DNA of 64,000 nucleotides from Nocardia suismassiliense (GTDB lineage: Bacteria; Actinomycetota; Actinomycetes; Mycobacteriales; Mycobacteriaceae): contig NZ_LT985361.1 of assembly GCF_900269665.1 (NCBI RefSeq), forward strand, positions 6,918,881-6,982,880, written 5' to 3'. Position 1 is the first letter of the stretch; the number at the start of each line of letters is the position of its first letter. The translations under genes were made by a program, and so were the position numbers. Below, in pieces: positions 8,573 to 18,082 of this stretch. The notes beneath the pieces were generated by a model, which was not told where the DNA came from, did not search any database, and saw only the letters and a list, made by a program, of their open reading frames with translations.

Positions 8573-9332
8573 CGGTGAGGCGGCGGCGGTCGCGTTCTTC
8601 AGCTGCGGCCGAGGCATTGCGGCGCTGCTCTTCGGCGGCCAGCTGCACCGCAGTTCGACTCCAGACCACGCGAATCCAGTGGAACGTCAGCACGATCGCG
8701 GCGATGGTGCCGAGGATGAGTCCGATGGCGGGCCCCGCACCGTGGTAGTTGCCGATGCCGGGCGTCTGCCGGTGCCAGATGGAGAAGACGCCGAACACGC
8801 TGGTAATGGCGGTGCCGGCGACGGCGATCCAGGCGAGGAACCAGCGGCGGGTCATCAGCGCCAGCATCGAGAAACCGATGCCGAAGATCACCAGGAACCA
8901 GACGAAGATCCGCGACGGCAGCCCGATGTGCTCCAGTTGGGCGGCGTTGGTACCGAGCAGCACGTCGAAACCGCGCGCGCCGCCGGCGTGCGGCAGCACC
9001 AGCGAGAGCAACAGCACGAACACCGCGCCCGCGACCACCATGGCGCGCACACCGGGGTCGATCTCCCCGGCGATGCGACGTTCCACCGCGTCCAGTTCGT
9101 CGCGGAACTGCTCGAAGTTGCTGTTCTCGACCGAGTTCACTGAACCCTCGTTTCGTTCGGCTTGTTCGTGGTTCGCTGCACTGCCCGCGTCCACTGTGCC
9201 AGCATCGGGTTCGTTCGCCGCAGCCGACCCACTACCGCCGGTAGTAGGTTTCGTGTTCTTCGACTGCGCGGCCGGGTCCGGTGTGAACTTCTCGCCCGAT
9301 CCGTCGCTGTTGTCGCTCGTCTTCTCGCTCAC
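8565..9332 (-). CDS. Conserved four-helix membrane protein (Rv2732c type)
   Basis: A 255-aa protein with a charged, Ser/Ala-rich cytoplasmic N-terminus (1-75) and about four hydrophobic segments: around AMVVAGAVFVLLLSLVL, IFVWFLVIFGIGFSMLAL, FLAWIAVAGTAITSVFGVF and GLILGTIAAIVLTFHWI. The short basic C-terminus is cytosolic. The GTG at 9332 is preferred because AAGGGG lies just upstream; an in-frame ATG at 9368 has no such site. Its position before miaB is the same in mycobacteria. No catalytic motif is visible and the function is unknown. Confidence 0.8.
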   Translation of the reverse strand: MSEKTSDNSDGSGEKFTPDPAAQSKNTKPTTGGSGSAAANEPDAGTVDAGSAANHEQAERNEGSVNSVENSNFEQFRDELDAVERRIAGEIDPGVRAMVVAGAVFVLLLSLVLPHAGGARGFDVLLGTNAAQLEHIGLPSRIFVWFLVIFGIGFSMLALMTRRWFLAWIAVAGTAITSVFGVFSIWHRQTPGIGNYHGAGPAIGLILGTIAAIVLTFHWIRVVWSRTAVQLAAEEQRRNASAAAEERDRRRLTGE

Positions 9333-9571
9333 GCCGCCCCTTCGCTGACATTCGGTTCCGCCGCGCATAGTGCGCGACGGCGCCTGGCTCGCTCACTGTT
9401 GTGCGCATCGTGGCTATCACCAAGCAATCCGACCGCGCCGGTGGCTGACCGGTTCATGCCGCCGCCACGACGCCGTGTTCTTTCAGCATGCGCGCCATCC
9501 GGCCCGCTTGCCCACCGATCCGCCGCACCGACGCTCGGTTTCGATGCCCGCGCCGCCACATACGTCGCGTT

Positions 9572-11131
9572 CTACGACCCGCAACCGGTCGAACAACCAA
9601 CGGCCGCAACCGGTTCCGGCGCGGGGGCGCCGATGCGGGGCAGTCCGAGGCCGACACCGATGGGTTCGGTCTTCGGCGTGACGCCGCGTTCGTGCGCGTC
9701 ACCGGCGGCGGTGCGCCGGTGCGTCTTGATCGGCGCGTCGGCGATCAGGTGATGCGGTGCCGCCTCGGTGAGATCGACGGTCACGATGTCGCCGGGCCGG
9801 ATCGATTCGGCGGTACCGCCGGGCCGGAAATGCACCAGCCTGCCGTCGCGCGCACGCCCGCTCATCCGCGCGGTGGCGGCGTTCTTCTTGCCCGCCCCGT
9901 CGGCCACGAGCAGCTCGACCTCGGTGCCGATGAGCGCCCGGTTCGCGGCGAGCGAGACTTCCTCCTGCAGCGCGATGAGCCGCTCATAGCGTTCCTGCAC
10001 AACGGCTTTCGGCAGCTGATCGGGCATGTCGGCGGCGGGGGTGCCCGGCCGCTTGGAGTACTGGAAGGTGAACGCGCTGGTGAAGCGGGCCTGCCGGACC
10101 ACGTCCAGGGTCTCCTGGAAGTCCTCCTCGGTCTCCCCCGGGAACCCGACGATGATGTCGGTGGTGATCGCCGCGTGCGGCATCGCGGCCCGCACCTTCT
10201 CGATGATGCCCAGGTAACGGGTCTTGCGGTAGGAGCGGCGCATCGCCTTGAGCACCTTGTCCGAGCCGGACTGCAGCGGCATGTGCAGCTGCGGGCAGAT
10301 GTTCGGGGTCTCCGCCATCGCCTCGATGACGTCGTCGGTGAACTCGGCCGGGTGCGGCGAGGTGAAGCGCACGCGCTCCAATCCGTCGATGGTGCCGCAC
10401 GCGCGCAACAGCTTGGCAAACGCGCCGCGGTCGCGCGCCTCGTCCGGGTCGGCGAACGAGGCCCCGTAGGAGTTCACGTTCTGCCCGAGCAGCGTCACCT
10501 CGAGCACGCCCTGGTCGACCAGCGCCTGCACCTCGGCCAGCACGTCACCGGGGCGGCGGTCGACCTCCTTGCCGCGCAGCGCGGGCACGATGCAGAAGGT
10601 GCAGGTGTTGTTGCACCCCACCGAGATCGACACCCAGCCCGAGTACGCGGACTCGCGCTTCGCGGGCAGGCTCGACGGGAACGCCTCCAGCGACTCCAGG
10701 ATCTCCACCTGCGCCTCGGCGTTGTGCCTGGCCCGCTCCAGCAGCACCGGCAACGAGCCGATGTTGTGCGTGCCGAATACGACGTCCACCCACGGCGCTT
10801 TGCGCACCACGGTGCCGCGGTCCTTCTGCGCCAGGCAGCCGCCGACGGCGATCTGCATGCCGGGCTGGTCGGCCTTGATCGAGGCCAGGTGGCCGAGGGT
10901 GCCGTAGAGCTTGTTGTCGGCGTTCTCGCGCACCGCGCAGGTGTTGAGCACGACGAGGTCGGCCGTCGCCCCCGGCGCGGCCTTCACGTACCCCGCGTCC
11001 TCCAGCAGCCCGGACAAGCGCTCGGAGTCGTGCACGTTCATCTGGCAGCCGAAGGTGCGGACCTCGTAGCTGCGCAGGCCCTCTGTGGGCGGTTGGGCGG
11101 GTGCCAACACTGCCTCTCCGATCGAATCCAC
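9572..11131 (-). CDS. miaB: tRNA-2-methylthio-N6-dimethylallyladenosine synthase MiaB
   Basis: Radical-SAM methylthiotransferase that converts i6A37 (the MiaA product) to ms2i6A37. With the GTG at 11131 the protein is 519 aa. The N-terminal UPF0004 domain holds the auxiliary cluster cysteines C29 (TFGCQMN), C65 (NTCAVRE) and C99 (GGCLAQ); the radical-SAM cluster is C173-x3-C177-x2-C180 (CNNTCTFC); a TRAM domain follows (about 390-455). A Pro/Gly-rich tail of about 55 residues ends with two cysteines. The frame is open to an ATG at 11230, but that stretch has T-runs typical of a promoter, so the later start is favoured. Confidence 0.94.
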   Translation of the reverse strand: MDSIGEAVLAPAQPPTEGLRSYEVRTFGCQMNVHDSERLSGLLEDAGYVKAAPGATADLVVLNTCAVRENADNKLYGTLGHLASIKADQPGMQIAVGGCLAQKDRGTVVRKAPWVDVVFGTHNIGSLPVLLERARHNAEAQVEILESLEAFPSSLPAKRESAYSGWVSISVGCNNTCTFCIVPALRGKEVDRRPGDVLAEVQALVDQGVLEVTLLGQNVNSYGASFADPDEARDRGAFAKLLRACGTIDGLERVRFTSPHPAEFTDDVIEAMAETPNICPQLHMPLQSGSDKVLKAMRRSYRKTRYLGIIEKVRAAMPHAAITTDIIVGFPGETEEDFQETLDVVRQARFTSAFTFQYSKRPGTPAADMPDQLPKAVVQERYERLIALQEEVSLAANRALIGTEVELLVADGAGKKNAATARMSGRARDGRLVHFRPGGTAESIRPGDIVTVDLTEAAPHHLIADAPIKTHRRTAAGDAHERGVTPKTEPIGVGLGLPRIGAPAPEPVAAVGCSTGCGS

Positions 11132-11427
11132 GCGTCCAGGGTACGGGCAGGCCCGAATCGGACGACGTTCGGGCGACCCAAATTTCGGGGGCATCGGCAC
11201 ATTTTTTAACGGCACGTTTTTTGCTGGCACGGTCGTTCCGGTCCTAACGGCGCTAACGCCTTCTGATCAGGCACGCTACCCCCTGAGTCGACCCCGCTCC
11301 GGGTCCGCCGAGCCCTACTCGGACGAACCGGGCAGCGGGGTTAACACGGCGTGTCGCCCCGGCGTGGCGGAACGGTGTGTCGCCGAAACTCGGGCAAATC
11401 CGGATTTTGCCTTTAAGGTCTTGGACC

Positions 11428-12231
11428 ATGACCGACGACGCCGCCGCGCCCGATACGACCGGGAACGCTTCAACCGGGGACGCCAGCGCCGCCAGCGTGC
11501 CGATGATCTCGATGCGCAACGTGCAAAAGCACTTCGGTGAACTGCACGTACTGCGCGATATCGACCTGGAAGTCCCCAAAGGACAGGTAGTCATTGTTCT
11601 CGGGCCTTCGGGTTCCGGGAAATCGACGCTGTGCCGCACCATCAACCGCCTCGAACCCATCGACTCCGGTGACATCGCCATCGACGGTGTCCCGCTCCCT
11701 GCCGAAGGCCGCGGCCTCGCCGCGCTACGCGCCGACGTCGGCATGGTGTTCCAATCGTTCAACCTGTTCGCGCACAAGACGATCGTCGAGAACGTGATGC
11801 TCGCGCCGATCAAGGTTCGCAAGATCAAGAAAGAAGCGGCGCGCAAGCACGCCATGGAACTGCTCGACCGGGTCGGCATCGCCAACCAGGCCGACAAGTA
11901 CCCGGCGCAGCTGTCCGGTGGGCAGCAGCAGCGCGTCGCCATCGCCCGCGCCCTGGCGATGAACCCGAAGGTAATGCTGTTCGACGAGCCGACCTCCGCA
12001 CTGGACCCCGAAATGGTCCAGGAGGTGCTCGACGTGATGGTCTCGCTGGCCAAGGACGGGATGACCATGCTGGTCGTCACCCACGAGATGGGCTTCGCCC
12101 GTCGCGCGGGCAACCGAGTCCTGTTCATGGCCGACGGCCAGGTGGTCGAGGACGCCGAACCCGAGGTGTTCTTCACCGCGCCGAAGTCCGACCGTGCCAA
12201 GGACTTCCTCGGCAAGATTCTGACCCACTGA
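11428..12231 (+). CDS. gluA: Glutamate ABC transporter ATP-binding protein
   Basis: ATPase of the polar amino-acid importer encoded by four consecutive genes, orthologous in layout to gluABCD of Corynebacterium. The 267-aa protein shows Walker A GPSGSGKST (59-67), Q-loop VFQS (107-110), signature LSGGQQQR (162-169), Walker B VMLFDEP (182-188) and the switch His in VTHE. About 25 Ala/Thr-rich residues precede the domain. The ATG at 11428 is chosen; an open extension back to 11377 lacks family features. It is the first gene of the operon, and the 275-bp divergent gap to miaB must carry its promoter. Confidence 0.93.
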   Translation: MTDDAAAPDTTGNASTGDASAASVPMISMRNVQKHFGELHVLRDIDLEVPKGQVVIVLGPSGSGKSTLCRTINRLEPIDSGDIAIDGVPLPAEGRGLAALRADVGMVFQSFNLFAHKTIVENVMLAPIKVRKIKKEAARKHAMELLDRVGIANQADKYPAQLSGGQQQRVAIARALAMNPKVMLFDEPTSALDPEMVQEVLDVMVSLAKDGMTMLVVTHEMGFARRAGNRVLFMADGQVVEDAEPEVFFTAPKSDRAKDFLGKILTH

Positions 12232-12323
12232 AACGTAGAGATCGACCGCTGGCCCGTGCCGAACCGATGGACGGCCTAGTCCAAACGTCCACGGCCAGCA
12301 AACCCATGAGAGAAGGAAACTCG

Positions 12324-13160
12324 ATGAGGATCAACCGTGCCCTGCGACTCGGTGTCGGTGCGATCGCACTGACACTCGCCGCCGCGACCGCCACCGCGTG
12401 TGGCGGCGGTGAGTCCAAGTCCGCCCTGGATAACGCCAAGGACGGCAAGCTCACCATCGGCATCAAGTTCGACCAGCCGGGCCTGGGCCTGCGCAACAAG
12501 GACGGCTCCTACAGCGGCTTCGACGTCGAGATCGGCAAGCTGGTCGCGGAGAAGCTCGGCGTGAAGGCCGACGGCATCACCTGGAAGGAATCCCCGTCCG
12601 GCCAGCGCGAGACGCTGATCGAGAACGGGCAGGTCGACTACATCGTGGCCACCTACTCGATCAACGACGCGCGCAAGCAGAAGGTCGACTTCGGCGGCCC
12701 GTACTACATCGCGGGCCAGTCGCTGCTGGTGCGCGCCGACAACACCGACATCACCGGCCCGGACAGCCTCAAGGGCAAGAAGGTCTGCTCGGTGAAGGGC
12801 TCCACGCCCGCGCAGAACATCGAGAAGAACTTCAAGGACACCCAGCTGCAGACCAACGACACCTACTCGCTGTGCCTCGAGGGCCTGCGCGCCGGTTCGT
12901 GGGACGCGGTGACCACCGATGACATCATCCTGGCCGGTTACGCCGCCCAGAGCACCGGTGCGTTCAAGGTCGTCGGCAAGCCGTTCACCACGGAGAACTA
13001 CGGCATCGGCCTGAAGAAGGGCGACAAGGAGCTCCGCGACAAGGTGAACGACGCGATCGAGGCGATCATCGCCGACGGTTCCTGGAAGAAGGCGTTCGAC
13101 TCGACCGTCGGCATCTCCGGGTACCAGGCGCCGGAGCCGCCGAAGGTCAACCGGTACTGA
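12324..13160 (+). CDS. gluB: Glutamate-binding lipoprotein of the ABC importer
   Basis: Extracytoplasmic solute-binding protein (SBP_bac_3 family) that captures glutamate for GluCD. The 278-aa product has a lipoprotein signal (MRINRALRLGVGAIALTLAA) ending in a lipobox with Cys26 (TATACGGG). The mature part carries KLTIGIKFDQPG and GFDVEIGKLVAEKLG, typical of lobe I. The ATG at 12324 has AGAAGGA eight bases upstream; an open extension to 12267 has no signal. It lies 92 bp after gluA and is followed by a stem-loop. Confidence 0.93.
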   Translation: MRINRALRLGVGAIALTLAAATATACGGGESKSALDNAKDGKLTIGIKFDQPGLGLRNKDGSYSGFDVEIGKLVAEKLGVKADGITWKESPSGQRETLIENGQVDYIVATYSINDARKQKVDFGGPYYIAGQSLLVRADNTDITGPDSLKGKKVCSVKGSTPAQNIEKNFKDTQLQTNDTYSLCLEGLRAGSWDAVTTDDIILAGYAAQSTGAFKVVGKPFTTENYGIGLKKGDKELRDKVNDAIEAIIADGSWKKAFDSTVGISGYQAPEPPKVNRY

Positions 13161-13175
13161 GTTCTTCCCTCGCAC

Positions 13176-13206
13176 GGGTGGCCTGACCGCGCCGGTTGGG
13201 CCACCC
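13176..13206 (+). terminator. Stem-loop between gluB and gluC
   Basis: GGGTGGCC at 13176-13183 pairs with GGCCACCC at 13199-13206 around a 15-base loop. There is no T-run, so it is more likely an mRNA stabiliser or attenuator that keeps the binding-protein message more abundant than the permease message, a common arrangement in such operons. Confidence 0.5.
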
Positions 13207-13255
13207 GCCGCACATCCCCTGAAAATCGAGACCCGATGGGAGGGACACGTTCGCC

Positions 13256-13936
13256 GTGTTCGACCTGATCTCGAGGTATGACGATCAAATCCTCGACGCC
13301 TTCTGGGTGACCATCAAACTGACCGTTCTGTCCGCGGTCGGTGCGCTGATCCTGGGCACTTTCGTCGCCGCGCTGCGCGTGTCCCCAGTACCGATCGCCC
13401 GCGCGGTCGGCACCGCCTACGTCACCATTTTCCGTAACACTCCGCTCACGCTGATCATCATCTTCATGTCGCTCGGCCTGTACACCACGATGGGCTGGAA
13501 CCTCGCGGGTGAGGGACCGAATTCCGTGGCGGACAACAACTTCCGCTACGCCATTCTCGGATTCAGCATCTACACCGGCGCTTTCGTCTGTGAATCGCTG
13601 CGCTCCGGCATCAATACCGTGGCGATGGGGCAGTCGGAGGCGGGCCGTTCCCTCGGCCTGACCTTCGCCCAGAACCTGCGATTGATCGTGCTGCCCCAGG
13701 CTTTCCGGGCGGTCATCGCCCCGATGGGCAGCGTGCTGATCGCACTGACCAAGAACACCACCATCGCCTCCGCCATCGGCGTGGTCGAAGCCGCCACCCT
13801 CATGGCGAACATCAATGAGAACGAGGCAGCGGTGGTTGCCGTGGGTGCCATCTTCGCGCTCGGCTTCGTCATCCTGACCCTGCCGACCGGGCTGCTCTTC
13901 GGCTGGCTCGCCAAACGATTCGAGGTGGCCCGATGA
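13256..13936 (+). CDS. gluC: Glutamate ABC transporter permease GluC
   Basis: Inner-membrane permease of the HisM/GlnP family, 226 aa, with about five hydrophobic spans. The EAA loop that docks on the ATPase is visible as GQSEAGRSLGLTFAQNLRLIVLPQA (about 124-148). It pairs with GluD to form the channel. The GTG at 13256 follows GGGAGGG by about ten bases. Its TGA overlaps the ATG of gluD, so the two permeases are translationally coupled. Confidence 0.92.
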   Translation: MFDLISRYDDQILDAFWVTIKLTVLSAVGALILGTFVAALRVSPVPIARAVGTAYVTIFRNTPLTLIIIFMSLGLYTTMGWNLAGEGPNSVADNNFRYAILGFSIYTGAFVCESLRSGINTVAMGQSEAGRSLGLTFAQNLRLIVLPQAFRAVIAPMGSVLIALTKNTTIASAIGVVEAATLMANINENEAAVVAVGAIFALGFVILTLPTGLLFGWLAKRFEVAR

Positions 13937-14823
13937 CCACTGCGCCTTCGGTTCTCTTCGATGCGCCCGGCCCCAAGGGCCGGATCCGGCACCACGTCTA
14001 CTCGGTTGTCGTCATCGTCGCCGTCGCGGCCTTCCTCTGGGTGCTGTACAGCGGCTTCGCCGACAAGGGACAGTTCACGGCGGAGAAGTGGAAGCCGTTC
14101 GTCGACCTCGAGGTCTGGGAGACCTACCTGCTCCCCGGCTTGAAGGGCACGGTCGTCGCCGCCCTGCTGTCGATCGTGTTCGCTCTGCTGATCGGCATGA
14201 TCTTCGGCATCCTGCGGCTGTCCGAGCACCGCGTGGTGCGCTGGGTGGCCGGCGCGGTGGTCGAGGTCTCCCGGGCCATCCCTGTGCTGATCCTGATGAT
14301 CTTCCTGTTCGCCCTGTTCTCCCAGAACAAGGTGTTCAAGGTCGATGATCTGGCGCTGGCCGCCGTGGTGATCGCACTGACCGTGTACAACGGCTCGGTC
14401 ATCGCCGAGATCGTCCGCGCGGGCATCCTTTCGCTGCCCAAGGGACAGACCGAGGCGGCGGTCGCGCTCGGCATGCGCAAGAACCAGCTGATGCGGTTGA
14501 TCCTGCTGCCGCAGGCGATTACCGCGATGCTGCCCGCGCTGGTCTCGCAGATGGTTGTCGCGCTGAAGGACTCGGCGCTCGGCTATCAGATCACCTACAC
14601 CGAGATCGTGCGCTCCGGCCAGCAACTCGGTGCGGCGGAACAGAACACGGTGCCCTCGCTCATCGTGATCGCCATCGTCATGATCATTTTGAACAGCGCG
14701 TTGACCATCTTCGCGACCAAGCTGGAGAAGAAGTTGCGCTCCCGCAAGAAGGGTAAGGCGGTCCTCACGGCCGACTCGATCATCACCGATGCGGCACCGG
14801 GGATGGATCTCACCAAGAAGTAA
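13933..14823 (+). CDS. gluD: Glutamate ABC transporter permease GluD
   Basis: Second permease of the importer, 296 aa, with about five membrane spans and a longer soluble N-terminus than GluC. The EAA loop is at GQTEAAVALGMRKNQLMRLILLPQA (about 176-200). The C-terminus is lysine-rich (KLEKKLRSRKKGK) and cytosolic. It starts within the gluC stop (ATGA at 13933) and ends the operon; an inverted repeat follows 27 bp later. Confidence 0.92.
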   Translation: MTTAPSVLFDAPGPKGRIRHHVYSVVVIVAVAAFLWVLYSGFADKGQFTAEKWKPFVDLEVWETYLLPGLKGTVVAALLSIVFALLIGMIFGILRLSEHRVVRWVAGAVVEVSRAIPVLILMIFLFALFSQNKVFKVDDLALAAVVIALTVYNGSVIAEIVRAGILSLPKGQTEAAVALGMRKNQLMRLILLPQAITAMLPALVSQMVVALKDSALGYQITYTEIVRSGQQLGAAEQNTVPSLIVIAIVMIILNSALTIFATKLEKKLRSRKKGKAVLTADSIITDAAPGMDLTKK

Positions 14824-14850
14824 CTGTTCGACGTCGAACGCAACGCGATA

Positions 14851-14893
14851 CGGCGGTGCGCTGGATGCGGTAACCCGCTCCGGTGCACCGCCG
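14851..14893 (+). terminator. Inverted repeat after gluD
   Basis: CGGCGGTGC at 14851-14859 pairs with GCACCGCCG at 14885-14893. It is a GC-rich hairpin without a T-run, placed where transcription of the glutamate operon should end. Confidence 0.5.
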
Positions 14894-14977
14894 TTCGCGT
14901 AGTTTCGCCCTTTTACGGTTGGGGTGTCGACGTCCGGCGCAGCCAACTAGTCGGATGGGCCGACTACGATCGCGTTC

Positions 14978-17233
14978 GTGCGAGCAGGGCGATGGATCTC
15001 CGGTTTTCTGGCGTTTGCTGTCCTGCTGGCCGTGGTGGTGATGACGGCGTGGGAGCAGCAGCCGCGCGGGTATCGGCCGGACTCCGCGCCCGGGGATGTT
15101 TTCAGTGCTGAGCGCGCGTTTCGGGTGGTCGAGGAGATCGCGCGACAGCCGCATCCCGTCGGCACGCCCGAGCACGCTCGAGTGCGTGACCATCTGGTGG
15201 CGGAGCTGCGGAATCTGGGGTTGGACACCGAGATCCAAGAGGGGGTCGGCAAGTATCCGACCAACCTCCAGCGGGATGTGCTGGGGATGGGGCGGATCGC
15301 CAATATCGTTGCCAGGCTGCCGGGCACGAATTCGACCGGAACTGTTTTCCTGACGGCGCACTATGATTCCGTCGCCTCCGGCCCTGGCGCGAACGACGAC
15401 GGGGTCGGGGTGGCGGCAGTGCTGGAGGACGTTCGCGCACTGCGCGCGAGTGGCACCGCATTGCGCAACGACGTGGTCGTGCTGCTGACCGACGCCGAGG
15501 AGACCGGCCTGCTGGGCGCGGAAGCGTTCGTCACCGCGGGCCAGGACGGTCGCGACACCGGCGTGGTGATCAACCACGAGGCACGCGGTGCGGGTGGCCC
15601 GGTGTTGTTGTGGCGGACCACCCATCCCGATGGCGCGCTGATCCGCGCTGTCCAGCGGGCCGCGCCGTATCCGAACACCGACTCGCTGTCCACCACGCTG
15701 GCCGGTGCGCAGACGTCGAGCAATACCGACTTCGCCGCCTTCGAGCCCGGCGGATTGCGGGTGCTGGACTGGGCTTTCGCCGGTCGCAGCGCCTACTACC
15801 ACAGCCCTGTCGATGATCCGGCGCACGTGGATCTGGCGACGGTGCAGCAGATGGGCGACAACAGCCTCGCGCTGGCCCGGGAATTCGGCGACAAGGACCT
15901 CACCGTCACCGACGACACCGATCGCTCGTTCTTCCAGCTGCCGTTCGGCGTGCTGGTGGTGCTGCCGTTCTGGGTGATGATCGCGCTCGCCGTGGCCACC
16001 GTCCTTGCCGTGGCCTGGCTCAGCAGGCAGCTCCGGCGCGCCGGGGAGACCAGTCTGCGGCGCATATTCGGCGCCGCCGCAACGGTTTTGGTCGCGGCTC
16101 CGCTCGCGACGGGCGCGGTATACGGGTTGTGGGAAGTGCTGAAGGCGATCCGGCCCGAGTACCGCCCGCTGTTCGTCGACCCCTATCGACCCGAGTTCTA
16201 TTACGTGGCGATTCTCGCGCTGTCCGTCGCGGTACTCGCCGCCTGGTTCGTGATCGCACGGCGACTGTTCGGTGCCATGGCCGCCGCGGCCGGACTGCTG
16301 TGCTGCCTGGCCGTACTCGGTCTCGCGCTCGCGATCCTCGCTCCCGCGACCGCGCACATACTGGTCGTGCCCACCTTCGCCGCAGCGGTGGGGGTGGCGG
16401 CTACCTTCGCGATGCCGGAGCGGTGGCGATTGCCGGTCTTGACCATATTTCTGGTGCCTGCGGCGATATTCCTCGGCAGCGCAACGTGGCCCGTGCTGCA
16501 AACCGGCATCACGACGGCCCCGTTCCTGGTCGCGCCCGCGGTGGTGCTGCTCGGTGGCCTGCTCATGCTGACGCTCACCCAGGCGTGGCCGGCCCGGCGC
16601 GGCTGGGCCATCCCGTCGACCGCAGTCGTGCTCGCCATCGTCCTGGCCGCCGCGGGTCTGGCGGTCGACCGCTTCGATGCCGAGCATCCGATGTCGTCCC
16701 AGCTCATCTACGCGCTCGACGCCGACCGGAACGAGGCGCTGTGGCTCTCCCGCGAATCCCCCGATCGCTGGACCCGCGACCTCGTCGACCGCACCACACC
16801 CACCGAGCGGTTCGCTGAGCTCTGGCCCACCGCCGTCGCGAGCGGCCCAGCGCCGGCCGAGGCCCTCTCCCCGCCGACCGCTGAAATCCTCTCCGACACC
16901 ACCGAATCGGGGCAGCGCACGGTCCATCTGCGCCTGCGCTCCACCCGCGGTGCCACCAGCATCGCCCTGCGTTATGACAGCCCGCCCATCTCGATGCGGG
17001 TCGCCGGCCGCGAGGTGACTCCGCTACCCGAAACTGGCTTCCTGTTTCAAGCACCCGGGCCCGACGGCGTCGACGTGCACCTGGTCGTTCCCGCCGGTCC
17101 CTTCCCGCTGCACCTGGTCGACTACATCTGGCTCCCCGACTCCGGCCTGCAGTCCTACCCGAATCCCCCGAACGACGTCTACTTCCGGCAGGACAGCGCG
17201 GGCGCCGTCTTCATCACCATCCCCGGGTTATGA
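14978..17233 (+). CDS. Membrane-bound M28-family metallopeptidase
   Basis: Predicted zinc aminopeptidase with the M28 domain outside the cytoplasm. The 751-aa protein starts at a GTG (14978) with a signal anchor (about 6-24), then an M28 catalytic domain (about 45-295) with TAHYDS (His128, Asp130), the bridging Asp140 in GANDDG and the general-base/zinc pair Glu174-Glu175 in DAEETG. From about 320 to 570 there are eight or so hydrophobic segments, followed by a soluble C-terminal domain with a beta-rich look. This resembles eukaryotic ER-type M28 (Fxna) architecture. The last six bases overlap the convergent regulator gene. Confidence 0.85.
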   Translation: MRAGRWISGFLAFAVLLAVVVMTAWEQQPRGYRPDSAPGDVFSAERAFRVVEEIARQPHPVGTPEHARVRDHLVAELRNLGLDTEIQEGVGKYPTNLQRDVLGMGRIANIVARLPGTNSTGTVFLTAHYDSVASGPGANDDGVGVAAVLEDVRALRASGTALRNDVVVLLTDAEETGLLGAEAFVTAGQDGRDTGVVINHEARGAGGPVLLWRTTHPDGALIRAVQRAAPYPNTDSLSTTLAGAQTSSNTDFAAFEPGGLRVLDWAFAGRSAYYHSPVDDPAHVDLATVQQMGDNSLALAREFGDKDLTVTDDTDRSFFQLPFGVLVVLPFWVMIALAVATVLAVAWLSRQLRRAGETSLRRIFGAAATVLVAAPLATGAVYGLWEVLKAIRPEYRPLFVDPYRPEFYYVAILALSVAVLAAWFVIARRLFGAMAAAAGLLCCLAVLGLALAILAPATAHILVVPTFAAAVGVAATFAMPERWRLPVLTIFLVPAAIFLGSATWPVLQTGITTAPFLVAPAVVLLGGLLMLTLTQAWPARRGWAIPSTAVVLAIVLAAAGLAVDRFDAEHPMSSQLIYALDADRNEALWLSRESPDRWTRDLVDRTTPTERFAELWPTAVASGPAPAEALSPPTAEILSDTTESGQRTVHLRLRSTRGATSIALRYDSPPISMRVAGREVTPLPETGFLFQAPGPDGVDVHLVVPAGPFPLHLVDYIWLPDSGLQSYPNPPNDVYFRQDSAGAVFITIPGL

Positions 17234-18082
17234 GTCCAGCTCACTGAGCACCTGCAAGATGAGGCCGCGCGCGTCGCGTCCGTACACGGCCACACCTTTG
17301 AGAACCTCGAACATGCGGGCATACATGGCGCACTCGGCGGGCTGGGTGACCTGAATGCCTGCGGTCGGTGTCTCGAGCGCGACCATGGCGTCGTCGAAGA
17401 TCCAGAACCCGGTGGAAGCGACGGCTTCCCGTTCGGTCATCAGCGGGATGATGCCGAGCGAGATGTTGGGCATCGACATCAGCTCCAGCAGCCGGCCCAG
17501 TTGTCCCGCCTGCACCTCCGCCGTGCCGAACCAGGTGCGCAGCGCCTGCTCCTCGAGTACGGCCACGAATCGTTTTCCGCCACGGTGCAGCACGCGCTGA
17601 CGTTCCATGCGTACGGCCACGGCTTCGTCGAGGTCGTTGGGGGTGTCGAGAAAGCGGATCCAGAACGCCAGCATCGCGGCGGTGTACTCCGCGGTTTGGA
17701 ACAGACCGGGAATGACGTTGTGCTCGTAGATCCGGAACACCTTCGTCGCCTGGTAGCGCTCGGGGGTGTGCGCACCGAGCACCCGCTTCATGCCCGCCCG
17801 GCTCTGCCGCCGGAATTCCAGATAGGCCGAGTCGACCGCGCGCAGTGTCGCGACCAAGTCGAGCTCCTGATCGACGGCGGCGCACACGCGGCACCAGGCC
17901 CGGATGTCCCGATGGGTCGGGAACTGAACGCCGTTCTCTATCTTGGACACCCGGGTGAAGTGCTGGCCGGTCTCCGCGCCCAGCTGCCGGATGGTGATCC
18001 CGGCGGCCTTGCGGATATCCCGCAGCCGATTGCCGAGCGCCCGTCGGGCCTCCTGCGCGGAATTAGCTGGGCCGGTAGTCAC
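17228..18082 (-). CDS. XRE-family regulator with DUF5753 domain
   Basis: A 284-aa DNA-binding protein: an HTH_31/XRE helix-turn-helix at about 12-68 (RLRDIRKAAGITIRQLGAE and VSKIENG) followed by the DUF5753 ligand or partner domain (about 100-280). Such proteins are very numerous in Nocardia and Streptomyces, usually encoded with a small DUF397-type or similar partner. Here the upstream partners are a DUF6879-like gene, which it overlaps by 20 bp, and a 73-aa protein. Target unknown. Confidence 0.85.
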   Translation of the reverse strand: MTTGPANSAQEARRALGNRLRDIRKAAGITIRQLGAETGQHFTRVSKIENGVQFPTHRDIRAWCRVCAAVDQELDLVATLRAVDSAYLEFRRQSRAGMKRVLGAHTPERYQATKVFRIYEHNVIPGLFQTAEYTAAMLAFWIRFLDTPNDLDEAVAVRMERQRVLHRGGKRFVAVLEEQALRTWFGTAEVQAGQLGRLLELMSMPNISLGIIPLMTEREAVASTGFWIFDDAMVALETPTAGIQVTQPAECAMYARMFEVLKGVAVYGRDARGLILQVLSELDS